This document shows, piece by piece, positions 14,243 to 20,819 of a DNA stretch of 20,819 nucleotides. The notes beneath the pieces are model-generated. The model was not told the DNA's origin. It made no database searches and was given only the letters and a program-made list of their open reading frames with translations. How positions within the stretch are numbered: position 1 is the first letter of the stretch; every line of letters begins with the position of its first letter. The DNA comes from a virus, in IMG/VR virus record IMGVR_UViG_3300025111_000010, positions 1-20,819 of that record. One strand, 5' to 3'. A program made the position numbers and the translations under genes.

Positions 14243-14256
14243 TTGTATGCATACAA
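14243..14256. promoter_or_regulatory. 14-bp palindrome before the 14273 gene
   Basis: TTGTATGCATACAA is a perfect palindrome, 16 bases before the start codon at 14273. It contains TATG, the short core reported for phiKZ late promoters, in both directions. It could be a late promoter or a protein-binding site. Confidence 0.35.
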
Positions 14257-14272
14257 CAATTGAGGAACGATC

Positions 14273-15079
14273 ATGTCTATGGCACTGATGAAAGCACTTA
14301 GTGAGATAAAAGCCCGCATCCCTAAACCTATTCTGGAAGCAGTATTTCTGCCTAGAGACATACGATGGCGGCAAACACCTCCAAGTATTGATGAACAAAT
14401 TATGTCTTTAGTTATGCGGCCACGAGTTCTTGTGGATTGTAACTTAGTTGGCGGTACAGAAGTCTATATTCCTCTTGCAAGCATAATAGCAGAACGCATG
14501 AATGATTACACGTCTGTCTATAGGATTCCTAAAGAACTAACACAGGGAAGATCTATTAACAGCGTGATTAACATAACATTCTCAGATCCATCTAGGATTT
14601 CTAATCCAGGGATGTCTGTTGGTCAGCAGAACACAACAATGATGATAGCTGGCGCTGCAGTTATGAATGCGATGAGCAGTGTGCCTATCACATCGACAGC
14701 TAAGGTACAGCTTATTGCTGAGAATGTAGTTATGGTTCGTGATTCAGTAATGTTGCCATCAAATATATATCTTCGTTGCATTCTTGCTAATGATGAAAAT
14801 ATGTCTCACCTACAAATGCGTAGTTATAGACATTTTGCTAACCTAGGCGTATATGCAGTTAAAGCCTATATCTATAACAACTATGTAATCCCAATGGATC
14901 TTGGTGAAATGCATAGCGGTCAAGTACTTGGGCGATTCAAAGAGATAATTGATTCATATGCTGACAGTGAAGAACTTTACCAAACTTACTTGACAGAAAA
15001 GATGGAGAAAGTTTTGTTTATGAATGATAGTGAATCGTTTACTAGACATTTGAAACTTTTGATAGGTTCGTCCCGTTAA
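14273..15079 (+). CDS. Probable virion structural protein (268 aa)
   Basis: ATG 14273 has GAGGA at good spacing. The sequence begins MSMALMKALSEIKARIPKPI, continues through RPRVLVDCNLVGGTEVYIPL (about 45-65), a Met-rich middle (QQNTTMMIAGAAVMNAMSS) and ends in an acidic helical tail (YADSEELYQTYLTEKMEK). The start and the 'RVLVD.NLVGGTEV.IPL' region resemble conserved virion proteins I associate with phiKZ relatives, but I cannot name the homologue. No signal peptide or catalytic motif is seen. It is divergent from phuZ; the 200 bases between hold promoter motifs for both directions. Not a membrane protein by inspection. Confidence 0.6.
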   Translation: MSMALMKALSEIKARIPKPILEAVFLPRDIRWRQTPPSIDEQIMSLVMRPRVLVDCNLVGGTEVYIPLASIIAERMNDYTSVYRIPKELTQGRSINSVINITFSDPSRISNPGMSVGQQNTTMMIAGAAVMNAMSSVPITSTAKVQLIAENVVMVRDSVMLPSNIYLRCILANDENMSHLQMRSYRHFANLGVYAVKAYIYNNYVIPMDLGEMHSGQVLGRFKEIIDSYADSEELYQTYLTEKMEKVLFMNDSESFTRHLKLLIGSSR

Positions 15080-15123
15080 TTAAAAACTATTTGGTTGTAG
15101 TAGATAATATAAAGGATTTAAAA

Positions 15124-15499
15124 ATGATTTCAGCAAAGGGTTTAATAGCAAGTTTTAGCTAGGTATGGTTTAGCTGCAGCGGGAAATGGAGTAATTGGAA
15201 TATTTTCAGGAGGTGGAAACGGTATTTTTGGAACTAATACAGTTTTAAAATATACTGATAAATACATTTATAGTTCATTAACTAGACAACAAGCCACTAA
15301 TCTTACTATGTCTGGATATTTACACACAGCATCTAATAATGGTAACGGTATTATTTTTGCTGGATTTTATAATAATTCAACTTATGTTGCTAATACTAAT
15401 AAATATTTATTTGCTGGTGATATAGTAACAGCTGGAACATATCTTGGTGCTGCTAGGTATGCCGGAGTATCGTTATCTTCTGTACCTGGTGGATTTTAG
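15124..15499 (+). pseudogene. Kelch-like repeat protein broken by a frameshift
   Basis: ATG 15124 with AAGGA about eight bases upstream encodes only MISAKGLIASFS before TAG. If one base of the T4 run at 15153-15156 is removed, the frame continues to 15499 as SLARYGLAAAGN, GIFSGGGNGIFGT and onward, ending LGAARYAGVSLSSVPGGF, about 124 residues. The Gly/Asn/Tyr-rich pattern with 'L..ARY....' returning at both ends resembles the Kelch-type beta-propeller repeats found in phage tail and receptor-binding proteins. Two full repeats and a partial third are present, too few for a propeller. It may be a fragment of a larger fibre gene, a length-variable gene or a sequencing artefact. The frame after the shift has no ATG until 15308. 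Confidence 0.6.
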
Positions 15500-15504
15500 G
15501 AAAG

Positions 15505-15555
15505 CAAAAAAAAATCATATTAGCCAGTGGGATTTCTCCCACTGGCTTTATGCTG
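15505..15555. terminator. Bidirectional terminator between convergent genes
   Basis: The stem GCCAGTGGGA (15523-15532) with TCCCACTGGC (15537-15546) has a TTTC loop and is followed on the plus strand by TTTATGCTG. On the minus strand it is followed by TAATATGA and a long T-run, so the other direction has a U-tract. An outer CATA/TATG pairing is shared with the copies at 3311 and 18501. Confidence 0.85.
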
Positions 15556-15556
15556 A

Positions 15557-16117
15557 TTACTTACGACTCAGTTCGATAATTGCATCGAAAGGATTACCAT
15601 TAGCATCGAAGCGGCCGATGTAAAATGCTAGAGTATTATCTTTCTCAATAATACTACCATAAGCTTCACCGGCAATGAGACTGCGCATGAATACAGTCAA
15701 ACTCTTTCGCATACTTTTGAGTTCTTCATCATCGCTTATAGCAATAAAAGCAGACATGATTAATATTGCTGAATCAGCGCTGATAATATCGTGATCTGCA
15801 AAAATATTGACTTGTTCTTTATTCTTGTATTGCGCAAGAACAATTTCAACTGCGTGATCACTGAATGTAGACATTGAAATTGCTTCAATGATTTCAGTTG
15901 TACTTGTTTTGATACCCATCTTCATTTGGATACCTAACGTTGTTTTGATGTACCCGCATACATCGTTAAGCGCATGTGAGATATCGCGAGCGACATTACC
16001 ATAATGACTACGGACATTTCTGTTCAAAGCACCGTTCTCATCCTGAGAGAATTCAAATGAAAAAGAACCAGCCATAAAGCTTTTGCCACCTGTTGCGACT
16101 ACAGTTGCCGTATTCAT
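15557..16117 (-). CDS. Unknown protein (186 aa) under the shared promoter
   Basis: An ATG at 16141 is in frame, but AAGGGG lies inside that extension, seven bases before ATG 16117 (MNTATVVATGGKSF), which is therefore the start. The N-terminal 40 residues are Gly/Ser/Phe-rich (SFMAGSFSFEFSQDENG). Then come helical segments (NVARDISHALNDVCGYIKTT, TTEIIEAISMSTF, ADSAILIMSAFIAISDDEEL) and a C-terminal strand-rich end (LAFYIGRFDANGNPFDAIIE). No known motif. It is a single-gene unit with the same promoter motif as phuZ and the shell candidate (16185-16211), and somewhat GC-richer codons than its neighbours. This makes it a candidate early or nucleus-related protein; function unknown. Confidence 0.75.
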   Translation of the reverse strand: MNTATVVATGGKSFMAGSFSFEFSQDENGALNRNVRSHYGNVARDISHALNDVCGYIKTTLGIQMKMGIKTSTTEIIEAISMSTFSDHAVEIVLAQYKNKEQVNIFADHDIISADSAILIMSAFIAISDDEELKSMRKSLTVFMRSLIAGEAYGSIIEKDNTLAFYIGRFDANGNPFDAIIELSRK

Positions 16118-16184
16118 TGTATTACCCCTTATTATAAACATTATCGATAAAATAGATAAGATTTATTATTCCTATCTGCTTTTA

Positions 16185-16211
16185 GAATATATGATTGAAA
16201 AAATCTAGGAT
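16185..16211 (-). promoter_or_regulatory. Two-box promoter motif ahead of the 186-aa gene
   Basis: On the minus strand ATCCTAGA, nine bases, TCATATATTC, followed by a leader of about 65 bases. Same length as the element at 7576-7602; the first box has two changes from ATTCTAAA. Confidence 0.55.
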
Positions 16212-16269
16212 ACATATTGTGAGTGTTATAGACTATTAACTAAATTAATCAAACTAAGGGGTATTAATC

Positions 16270-16776
16270 ATGAGGCTTCTACGTCGAATATTAAATGTAG
16301 CCATGGAAGACAGTATTGCTGAAGATCAAACCGTAGTTATGAAGGGTCCTTTATCTGAAGTATTCACCCAGGCTCTTGATATTGCTTATGCAAAAGAAAC
16401 TCCAGCTGATATTGATACTGATGAACCACAAACTGTAGCTGTGTTGGAAAGCCAACAAATGGATGTTGCTGTTATGCGTAAGTTAACAGAAGCCATGCGA
16501 AATACAGATGCTGAGAATGTACAAACTGTATATGCGGTAAGTAAGGATGCAGTTGAAGAACAAACTATTGTTGATGTTTCAAGTGAGCTTGTAAATAAAC
16601 CAGAAGGTAATGATTTCGTTTTAATCGTTGATGCTGTTGGTAGTGGTGCTATTGATCCCATCAACCAACCTACCATGCGCACGGTAGAGCTCACGAATGC
16701 TCTTGAATGTCTGGTAACTGCCCATGGTGGTAAAATATTCACAAGTCTTGAAGCATACGCGGCCTCTTATCGATAA
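16270..16776 (+). CDS. Acidic protein of unknown function (168 aa), possibly virion-associated
   Basis: ATG 16270 has AAGGGG eight bases upstream. A short basic N-terminus (MRLLRRILN) is followed by a strongly acidic, Val/Ala/Thr-rich protein with few aromatics (AKETPADIDTDEPQTVAVLE). The sequence VAME near residue 13 fits the S/A-x-E type of cleavage site used by the prohead protease of phiKZ-like phages, which would remove the basic start; this is only a suggestion. It is the first of three plus-strand genes (16270-18493) and is separated from the next by a hairpin. I do not recognise the family. Confidence 0.65.
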   Translation: MRLLRRILNVAMEDSIAEDQTVVMKGPLSEVFTQALDIAYAKETPADIDTDEPQTVAVLESQQMDVAVMRKLTEAMRNTDAENVQTVYAVSKDAVEEQTIVDVSSELVNKPEGNDFVLIVDAVGSGAIDPINQPTMRTVELTNALECLVTAHGGKIFTSLEAYAASYR

Positions 16777-16786
16777 ATTCTAAATG

Positions 16787-16817
16787 GCTGATGGACTAAA
16801 ACCATCAGCTGTTTATG
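16787..16817 (+). terminator. Hairpin with TTTATG trailer between plus-strand genes
   Basis: GCTGATGG (16787-16794) pairs with CCATCAGC (16802-16809) around a 7-base loop, followed by TGTTTATGACTTAATTTT. Same trailer as the other hairpins, but here between two genes of the same direction, so it may be partial or act as a processing site. Confidence 0.6.
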
Positions 16818-16833
16818 ACTTAATTTTGGAATA

Positions 16834-18072
16834 ATGAATATGTCTGAGAATATTAAAAGTATTTTTGAAGATGAATGTAAAGATCTAGAAATAGACACAC
16901 ATCTTGCAAAAAGAATTAGTAAATACAATAATGCATTTATATCTAAGAACTCAGAACACATTGAATTCTTTGGTAGTAATCTCACAGGTGCTCATGTAGT
17001 ACGATTTGTTGGTTCAGATAGAGATCGATGGTTCGACGATGTTCTAGAAGTGAATGACGGCCCATTAGAAGAGCGGCTTCATGCCTTACCTACTGTTAAT
17101 GCTGACTGGAATATTTCTAGTGACACTATGAATTTGTCATGTGCGTGGCTTTTACATGCAATCTTTATCTCCAAGAAGCTCACAGATGCACAGAAGCACG
17201 AAGCAATGATCGATGTTGTTCTAGTACTACAATACAAGTACTTGACAAGTATTCTGTTTCATTGGTTTCGTTTCCCAACAGATAAAGCTACAGCAGAAGC
17301 AACTTATGCTCAGTTAACTTACAAATACGGTCTTAAAGTACACGGTAGCTGGATGAAGTTATTGAAATCTCGCGCAGAGGAAATCATCTCAAAAGAAAGT
17401 ATCCATTACAATTGTATTAGAAAAATGGACGTTGATGATGATGTTACTTATTTACTTAATGATTCTCAAGGGCGTATTAGGGATATCATTAAAAATATTT
17501 ATGTCGTGTTTGATAGAGTACATAAACAAGGTCTTAGAATCTCATCTACTAGCTCAGTAGTAATCGAACATGACGGTGCTGAGATTCTGAAAGATAAAAC
17601 AAAAAGTGCTTTAACTTATAGCCATTACATTAACTCAATTGTCTCTGATAAGAATTCTTTTATCCGTTCAGAGCTAACTAGTATTATTGAAAAACTGGTT
17701 CACACCATGCCGCCTAATCTATTCTTAGAATCTCTGCAATGGATGTCTAATAATTACAGACAAAGTGGGGCAGGTGTTGTGGAAGAAGTACTTAACATTA
17801 CTTTAATACACGCACTCGATTATCTTAGCCATAATAGAGAACTTATTAAGAATAGCAATGATATTGCTGGCTTGTTAGGGAAATTAAAAGGTGTGTACAT
17901 GTCATCGCGCTCAACTGATGTTGAGTTATATGAACTACGTAATAAAACAGAAATAATTGTGAAGAATGCTACTAATAATAAAAACGATTCAGTTATCTCT
18001 TCTGTTCGTACTGGTATTCTTTTATATATTGTTTTACGTGCAATGACGATGCGACACTATTCAAATATCTAA
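16834..18072 (+). CDS. Unknown protein (412 aa)
   Basis: Two ATGs, 16834 and 16840, are preceded by TTTTGGAA; the second gives the more usual spacing, so the protein may be two residues shorter. It is predicted mostly helical with many charged residues: an acidic start (SIFEDECKDLEIDTHLAKRI), an aromatic segment (LTSILFHWFRFPTDKATAEA), and a C-terminal half of amphipathic helices (FIRSELTSIIEKLVHTMPPN, YNCIRKMDVDDDV earlier). The extreme C-terminus (GILLYIVLRAMTMRH) is hydrophobic but short. No domain is recognised. It is followed after 13 bases by the 18086 gene, so these two are co-transcribed. A virion or assembly role is possible from position only. Confidence 0.65.
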   Translation: MNMSENIKSIFEDECKDLEIDTHLAKRISKYNNAFISKNSEHIEFFGSNLTGAHVVRFVGSDRDRWFDDVLEVNDGPLEERLHALPTVNADWNISSDTMNLSCAWLLHAIFISKKLTDAQKHEAMIDVVLVLQYKYLTSILFHWFRFPTDKATAEATYAQLTYKYGLKVHGSWMKLLKSRAEEIISKESIHYNCIRKMDVDDDVTYLLNDSQGRIRDIIKNIYVVFDRVHKQGLRISSTSSVVIEHDGAEILKDKTKSALTYSHYINSIVSDKNSFIRSELTSIIEKLVHTMPPNLFLESLQWMSNNYRQSGAGVVEEVLNITLIHALDYLSHNRELIKNSNDIAGLLGKLKGVYMSSRSTDVELYELRNKTEIIVKNATNNKNDSVISSVRTGILLYIVLRAMTMRHYSNI

Positions 18073-18085
18073 AAATGGAATAGTT

Positions 18086-18493
18086 ATGGAATTATTGAAT
18101 AGGTTATTTAAAATTCTCTTTTTACTTATCGTTAGGTTAAAAGGAAAAAATAAATTTATTGAAGTTAAATGTAATGATGTTGTTATAGGTAGATTAGTTG
18201 CTTATTCTATCTTAGGTCATGAAATCGAGATTTGTTGTCAAAAGAAACACTATAGACGACAGTACGACAAATGGTTTATTAGTGATAAAGATGTTATTGT
18301 TTATCGTGTCTTTAGCATTACCTCAAGTAATATGCCTGAGGCTATAAAAAAGCTTTTTAGGTTAGATCTAGATATTCCAGCTTTCTTACCAGTCGGAATG
18401 TGTGAGGATACACAGCAACACACTGTAATAAATGCTTATGTCGATATCCTTCTTGACAGACTTGAGAAGGGAAACGAAGTAATTAAGAAATAA
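18086..18493 (+). CDS. Unknown protein (135 aa) with hydrophobic N-terminus
   Basis: ATG 18086 has GGAAT a few bases upstream. The N-terminus LLNRLFKILFLLIVRLKGK is a hydrophobic helix flanked by basic residues, consistent with a membrane anchor (cytoplasmic basic side following) or an amphipathic membrane-binding helix. The remainder is soluble-looking: strands (FIEVKCNDVVIGRLVAYSIL), a Cys/Lys/Arg patch (CCQKKHYRRQYDKWF) and a C-terminal helix. No known family. It ends just before the convergent terminator shared with the terminase. Confidence 0.65.
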   Translation: MELLNRLFKILFLLIVRLKGKNKFIEVKCNDVVIGRLVAYSILGHEIEICCQKKHYRRQYDKWFISDKDVIVYRVFSITSSNMPEAIKKLFRLDLDIPAFLPVGMCEDTQQHTVINAYVDILLDRLEKGNEVIKK

Positions 18494-18500
18494 AAATAAC

Positions 18501-18540
18501 CAGCATATTAGCCAGGGCAATTGCCCTGGCCTTTATGCTG
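18501..18540. terminator. Convergent-gene terminator, perfect 20-base palindrome
   Basis: GCCAGGGCAATTGCCCTGGC (18511-18530) is fully self-complementary, with an outer CAGCATA (18501-18507)/TATGCTG (18534-18540) pairing. It fills the gap between the 18086 gene and the terminase stop. Confidence 0.8.
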
Positions 18541-20775
18541 TTAACGAATTAACTCTCTTGCTGTCATTGGTCTATCAGATAACACTCCAGATGTATCGCC
18601 ATAATTACCAGTTGCATAGTTACTATGGTAATCATTAGATTGTTGTTGCTGTTTACTATATGCTCTACGCTTATTCTGTTTCTTATCTTTGAGTTGCGAC
18701 ATCAAAGAATCCAATGAGTATGTTTCTCCACTCTCAAGAATAATTTGTCTATCCAGCATTCTTAATTCGTGCTCTAAACGCTGACAAACATATTCGTCTT
18801 GCTCACCAGACAATTGATTAAATACTACTTCGAATCGTTCCCTAATTACTTGCTGTTCATGTCTCAGACGCATATCAGTCCAAGACTCTTCAGTTTTAGT
18901 AACTATAGCAGACATCACTCTTTTAATATCAATACCATAAAAAGAGAGATTCTTACCTTGAGTAATTAACCAATGAACAAGTAACCAACCAATAACTAAG
19001 TCATCGTGCTCACCATCAGCATGATCAATGCGGCCATTCTTATTGATGAGTCCAGTAATCTGATCAATTAAGCTCTTATCATAAACCTTATCACATGCTC
19101 GCTTGGCAGCATTCTGTAAAGTAGTAGAATAAATTTCTGTCCTACTAGCATATCCAGTAGCTGCTGTTGCAAAACCAAAGGTCTTCTTGTAACGAACATA
19201 AATATCACTACTTCTACGATTCATCGGTTGCTTAATCTCTTTATAGCGCTCAGGAACCTCGTCATAATCGTTCACAACACGGTTAAAAAGCCTCTGGAAG
19301 GGATCTTCTCCGAACGTTGGTAGCATGAGCAACAAATAATCTAAAAGCGAGCTACCGGTAGATCTACGCTCAATGATAGCTGTAATGTTTTTATAAGATA
19401 CTAAGATAGAACACACCCATTCAGCAAATGTGATTAAGTTAGTTTCATTATAAGTGCCAACAGCAATTGTATCAAGTGTATCTACATCGACTAATACCAG
19501 AGATATATCATCCCCACCACTAGCATCACTGGTATCCATGCCTAAAACAAAATGACCATTTTTTAGTCGTTCATCTATTTCATCTTCCGGAATATACCAA
19601 CGAGTAATATAACCGTGTGGTTTACTGATATCTGTGTAATAATCGGACGATTGACTTCTAGTTATTCTTTCCAGAATAGCTGTAGGTAATGGGTTAGTCT
19701 GAGAACCAGATGTCCATAGATTAAAATAATCTCGATTAGCATCATCGCCTGTTTGTAGAGACTCATCTAACTTTCTCTTCAACCATTGATCATCCTTACC
19801 GAGCTGCCTATGATTCAGTGTGATATTTACACGACAAACACCTACACGTGAATTACGTTTAATCATCAATTCCAATGCATCTAAATTCTCTGCATCAAAA
19901 AACTTCTCAGTCCAAACAGCAGCATCGCTCATTAGGTTAAAAATAAACCTACCATCGCGGTCATCCTTTTTACCAGCTGTTGTTGTAAGAATAGTTCCAT
20001 ATGGAGCATTGTTCTTCTTAGCTGCATCAATAGCTGCACCAGTTGCTGCTAAGGCAGCAGGTAGAGCAATAGATATGTTTGGCTGGAATGGTGATTCATC
20101 GATATGGAATATTGGCGATGTTAAACCACGACCCATGTTGTAAGCTCGTTTAGGTGAAGACTGAGGTACGTGCGTTAGATACTTGTTACCTAATGATCTC
20201 ACTGTGAGTTCTTCAGTATTATTAGCATCCTCTCTTGTTCTTTGATTCAAGTAAGGTGGTAACAATAAAGCAATTTCTTTTAGTCGCGCAATATTCTCAC
20301 CACGCAGCTTATCATCTTTAGTTAATAAATTGATTGTTGTGTTTTGACAAACAATGTTTTGTAACAGCGTCATTAATGTGTCTGTAGAAAACGACTTACC
20401 TGTCTGACGAATCTGGATCAAGATAACCATGACGTGGTTAAAGAAACACCAGAATAATGCAATATTGCCACGATTAGCTTCAAGCATAACTGGTTCATCA
20501 GAACCAATACCTGGAGCTCTAGCTACTTCTCTGAAATAGAACCAAGGGTTCATCTTACATTCCACAGCAATCATAGCCATTTCTTCAATTGTGAGATCTG
20601 GAGAAAAAGGATCTATGCCTTTTAATGCTGGGTTAAACAAAACTAAAATGAAAGCATGGTTCTTGATACCCATTTTCTTATACACAGCAGCCATACGTAC
20701 GAAGCTACGATTTGTAGTTTCTGTATTTATAATTGCTCCTGGATATCGCGCATAATCATTACTAAACAAAATCAT
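18541..20775 (-). CDS. terL: Terminase large subunit, phiKZ type
   Basis: The DNA-packaging motor: an N-terminal ATPase pumps DNA into the prohead and a C-terminal nuclease cuts the concatemer. Visible motifs: Walker A-like RQTGKS (about 123-128), Walker B PIFHIDE (221-227) with catalytic Glu227, coupling motif TILTTTAG (261-268), and the RNase H-fold nuclease triad as VLGMDTSD (Asp414), TAIIERRSTG (Glu469) and DGEHDDLVIG (Asp591/592). Length 744 suits the large terminases of giant phages. The C-terminal 70 residues are Gln/Lys/Ser-rich and probably flexible (KDKKQNKRRAYSKQQQQSN). Start ATG 20775 has AGGAG about nine bases upstream. No small terminase gene is seen nearby. Confidence 0.93.
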   Translation of the reverse strand: MILFSNDYARYPGAIINTETTNRSFVRMAAVYKKMGIKNHAFILVLFNPALKGIDPFSPDLTIEEMAMIAVECKMNPWFYFREVARAPGIGSDEPVMLEANRGNIALFWCFFNHVMVILIQIRQTGKSFSTDTLMTLLQNIVCQNTTINLLTKDDKLRGENIARLKEIALLLPPYLNQRTREDANNTEELTVRSLGNKYLTHVPQSSPKRAYNMGRGLTSPIFHIDESPFQPNISIALPAALAATGAAIDAAKKNNAPYGTILTTTAGKKDDRDGRFIFNLMSDAAVWTEKFFDAENLDALELMIKRNSRVGVCRVNITLNHRQLGKDDQWLKRKLDESLQTGDDANRDYFNLWTSGSQTNPLPTAILERITRSQSSDYYTDISKPHGYITRWYIPEDEIDERLKNGHFVLGMDTSDASGGDDISLVLVDVDTLDTIAVGTYNETNLITFAEWVCSILVSYKNITAIIERRSTGSSLLDYLLLMLPTFGEDPFQRLFNRVVNDYDEVPERYKEIKQPMNRRSSDIYVRYKKTFGFATAATGYASRTEIYSTTLQNAAKRACDKVYDKSLIDQITGLINKNGRIDHADGEHDDLVIGWLLVHWLITQGKNLSFYGIDIKRVMSAIVTKTEESWTDMRLRHEQQVIRERFEVVFNQLSGEQDEYVCQRLEHELRMLDRQIILESGETYSLDSLMSQLKDKKQNKRRAYSKQQQQSNDYHSNYATGNYGDTSGVLSDRPMTARELIR

Positions 20776-20819
20776 TGTAAATATCTCCTATAGAGAAAAC
20801 TAAACATACCTACTACTAT

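Noticed and set aside
16386-16742. Minus-strand 118-aa open frame
   Set aside because: Ser/Thr-rich mirror of the 16270-16776 gene with no ribosome-binding site.

Overview
This is a 20.8 kb piece of an AT-rich jumbo bacteriophage of the phiKZ type (nucleus-forming phages, Chimalliviridae). Three genes point there together: a phage tubulin with the T4 G-box (PhuZ, 13080-14069), a large terminase of the phiKZ type (18541-20775), and the C-terminal half of a divergent, split family B DNA polymerase (5025-7151). No host gene, tRNA, rRNA, insertion sequence or CRISPR array was seen. The host is probably a Gram-negative bacterium; species is not readable from this window.

Layout. 1-1216 (-) is the 5' part of a gene with GC-richer codons that I tentatively assign to the nuclear-shell protein (chimallin, ChmA). 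Two small unknown genes follow (1475-2156, -), then a probable virion protein (2223-3320, +). Next comes a block of minus-strand nucleotide and replication genes: two small overlapping genes, thymidylate synthase with an inserted segment, a homing-endonuclease tail fragment, and the polymerase half. After a small gene (7268-7501) there is a 500-base stretch without a convincing gene. It holds a promoter, a terminator and a compactly folded RNA with a three-way junction. 8002-13051 (-) reads like one long operon: (remnant ORF) - ATP-dependent DNA ligase - HNH homing endonuclease - displaced ligase tail - 207-aa unknown - five small divergent paralogs - 134-aa unknown - structured 3' UTR - terminator. 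PhuZ follows upstream. The last third alternates strands: probable virion genes on + (14273-15079, 16270-18493), a frameshifted Kelch-like gene (15124-15499), an unknown minus gene (15557-16117) and the terminase.

How it works together. A two-box promoter-like motif (ATTCTAA, about 9 bases, TCATATATT) occurs four times on the minus strand, ahead of the shell candidate, PhuZ, the 186-aa gene at 15557 and the 77-aa gene at 7268. This suggests one regulon of nucleus and spindle genes read by the phage's own RNA polymerase. Gene ends are marked by GC-rich hairpins followed by TTTATG instead of a U-tract, often placed between convergent genes. Homing endonucleases have left marks on the polymerase/thymidylate synthase junction and on the ligase gene.

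Most notable points: (1) a minus-strand structured RNA at about 7653-7808 whose two long hairpins carry all-pyrimidine loops, one matching the 16S anti-Shine-Dalgarno sequence and one complementary to ribosome-binding sites in this window; (2) the shared promoter motif; (3) a second, diverged ligase C-terminus stranded behind the HNH gene; (4) five tandem paralogs of unknown function. All assignments come from reading the sequence; no database search was possible.
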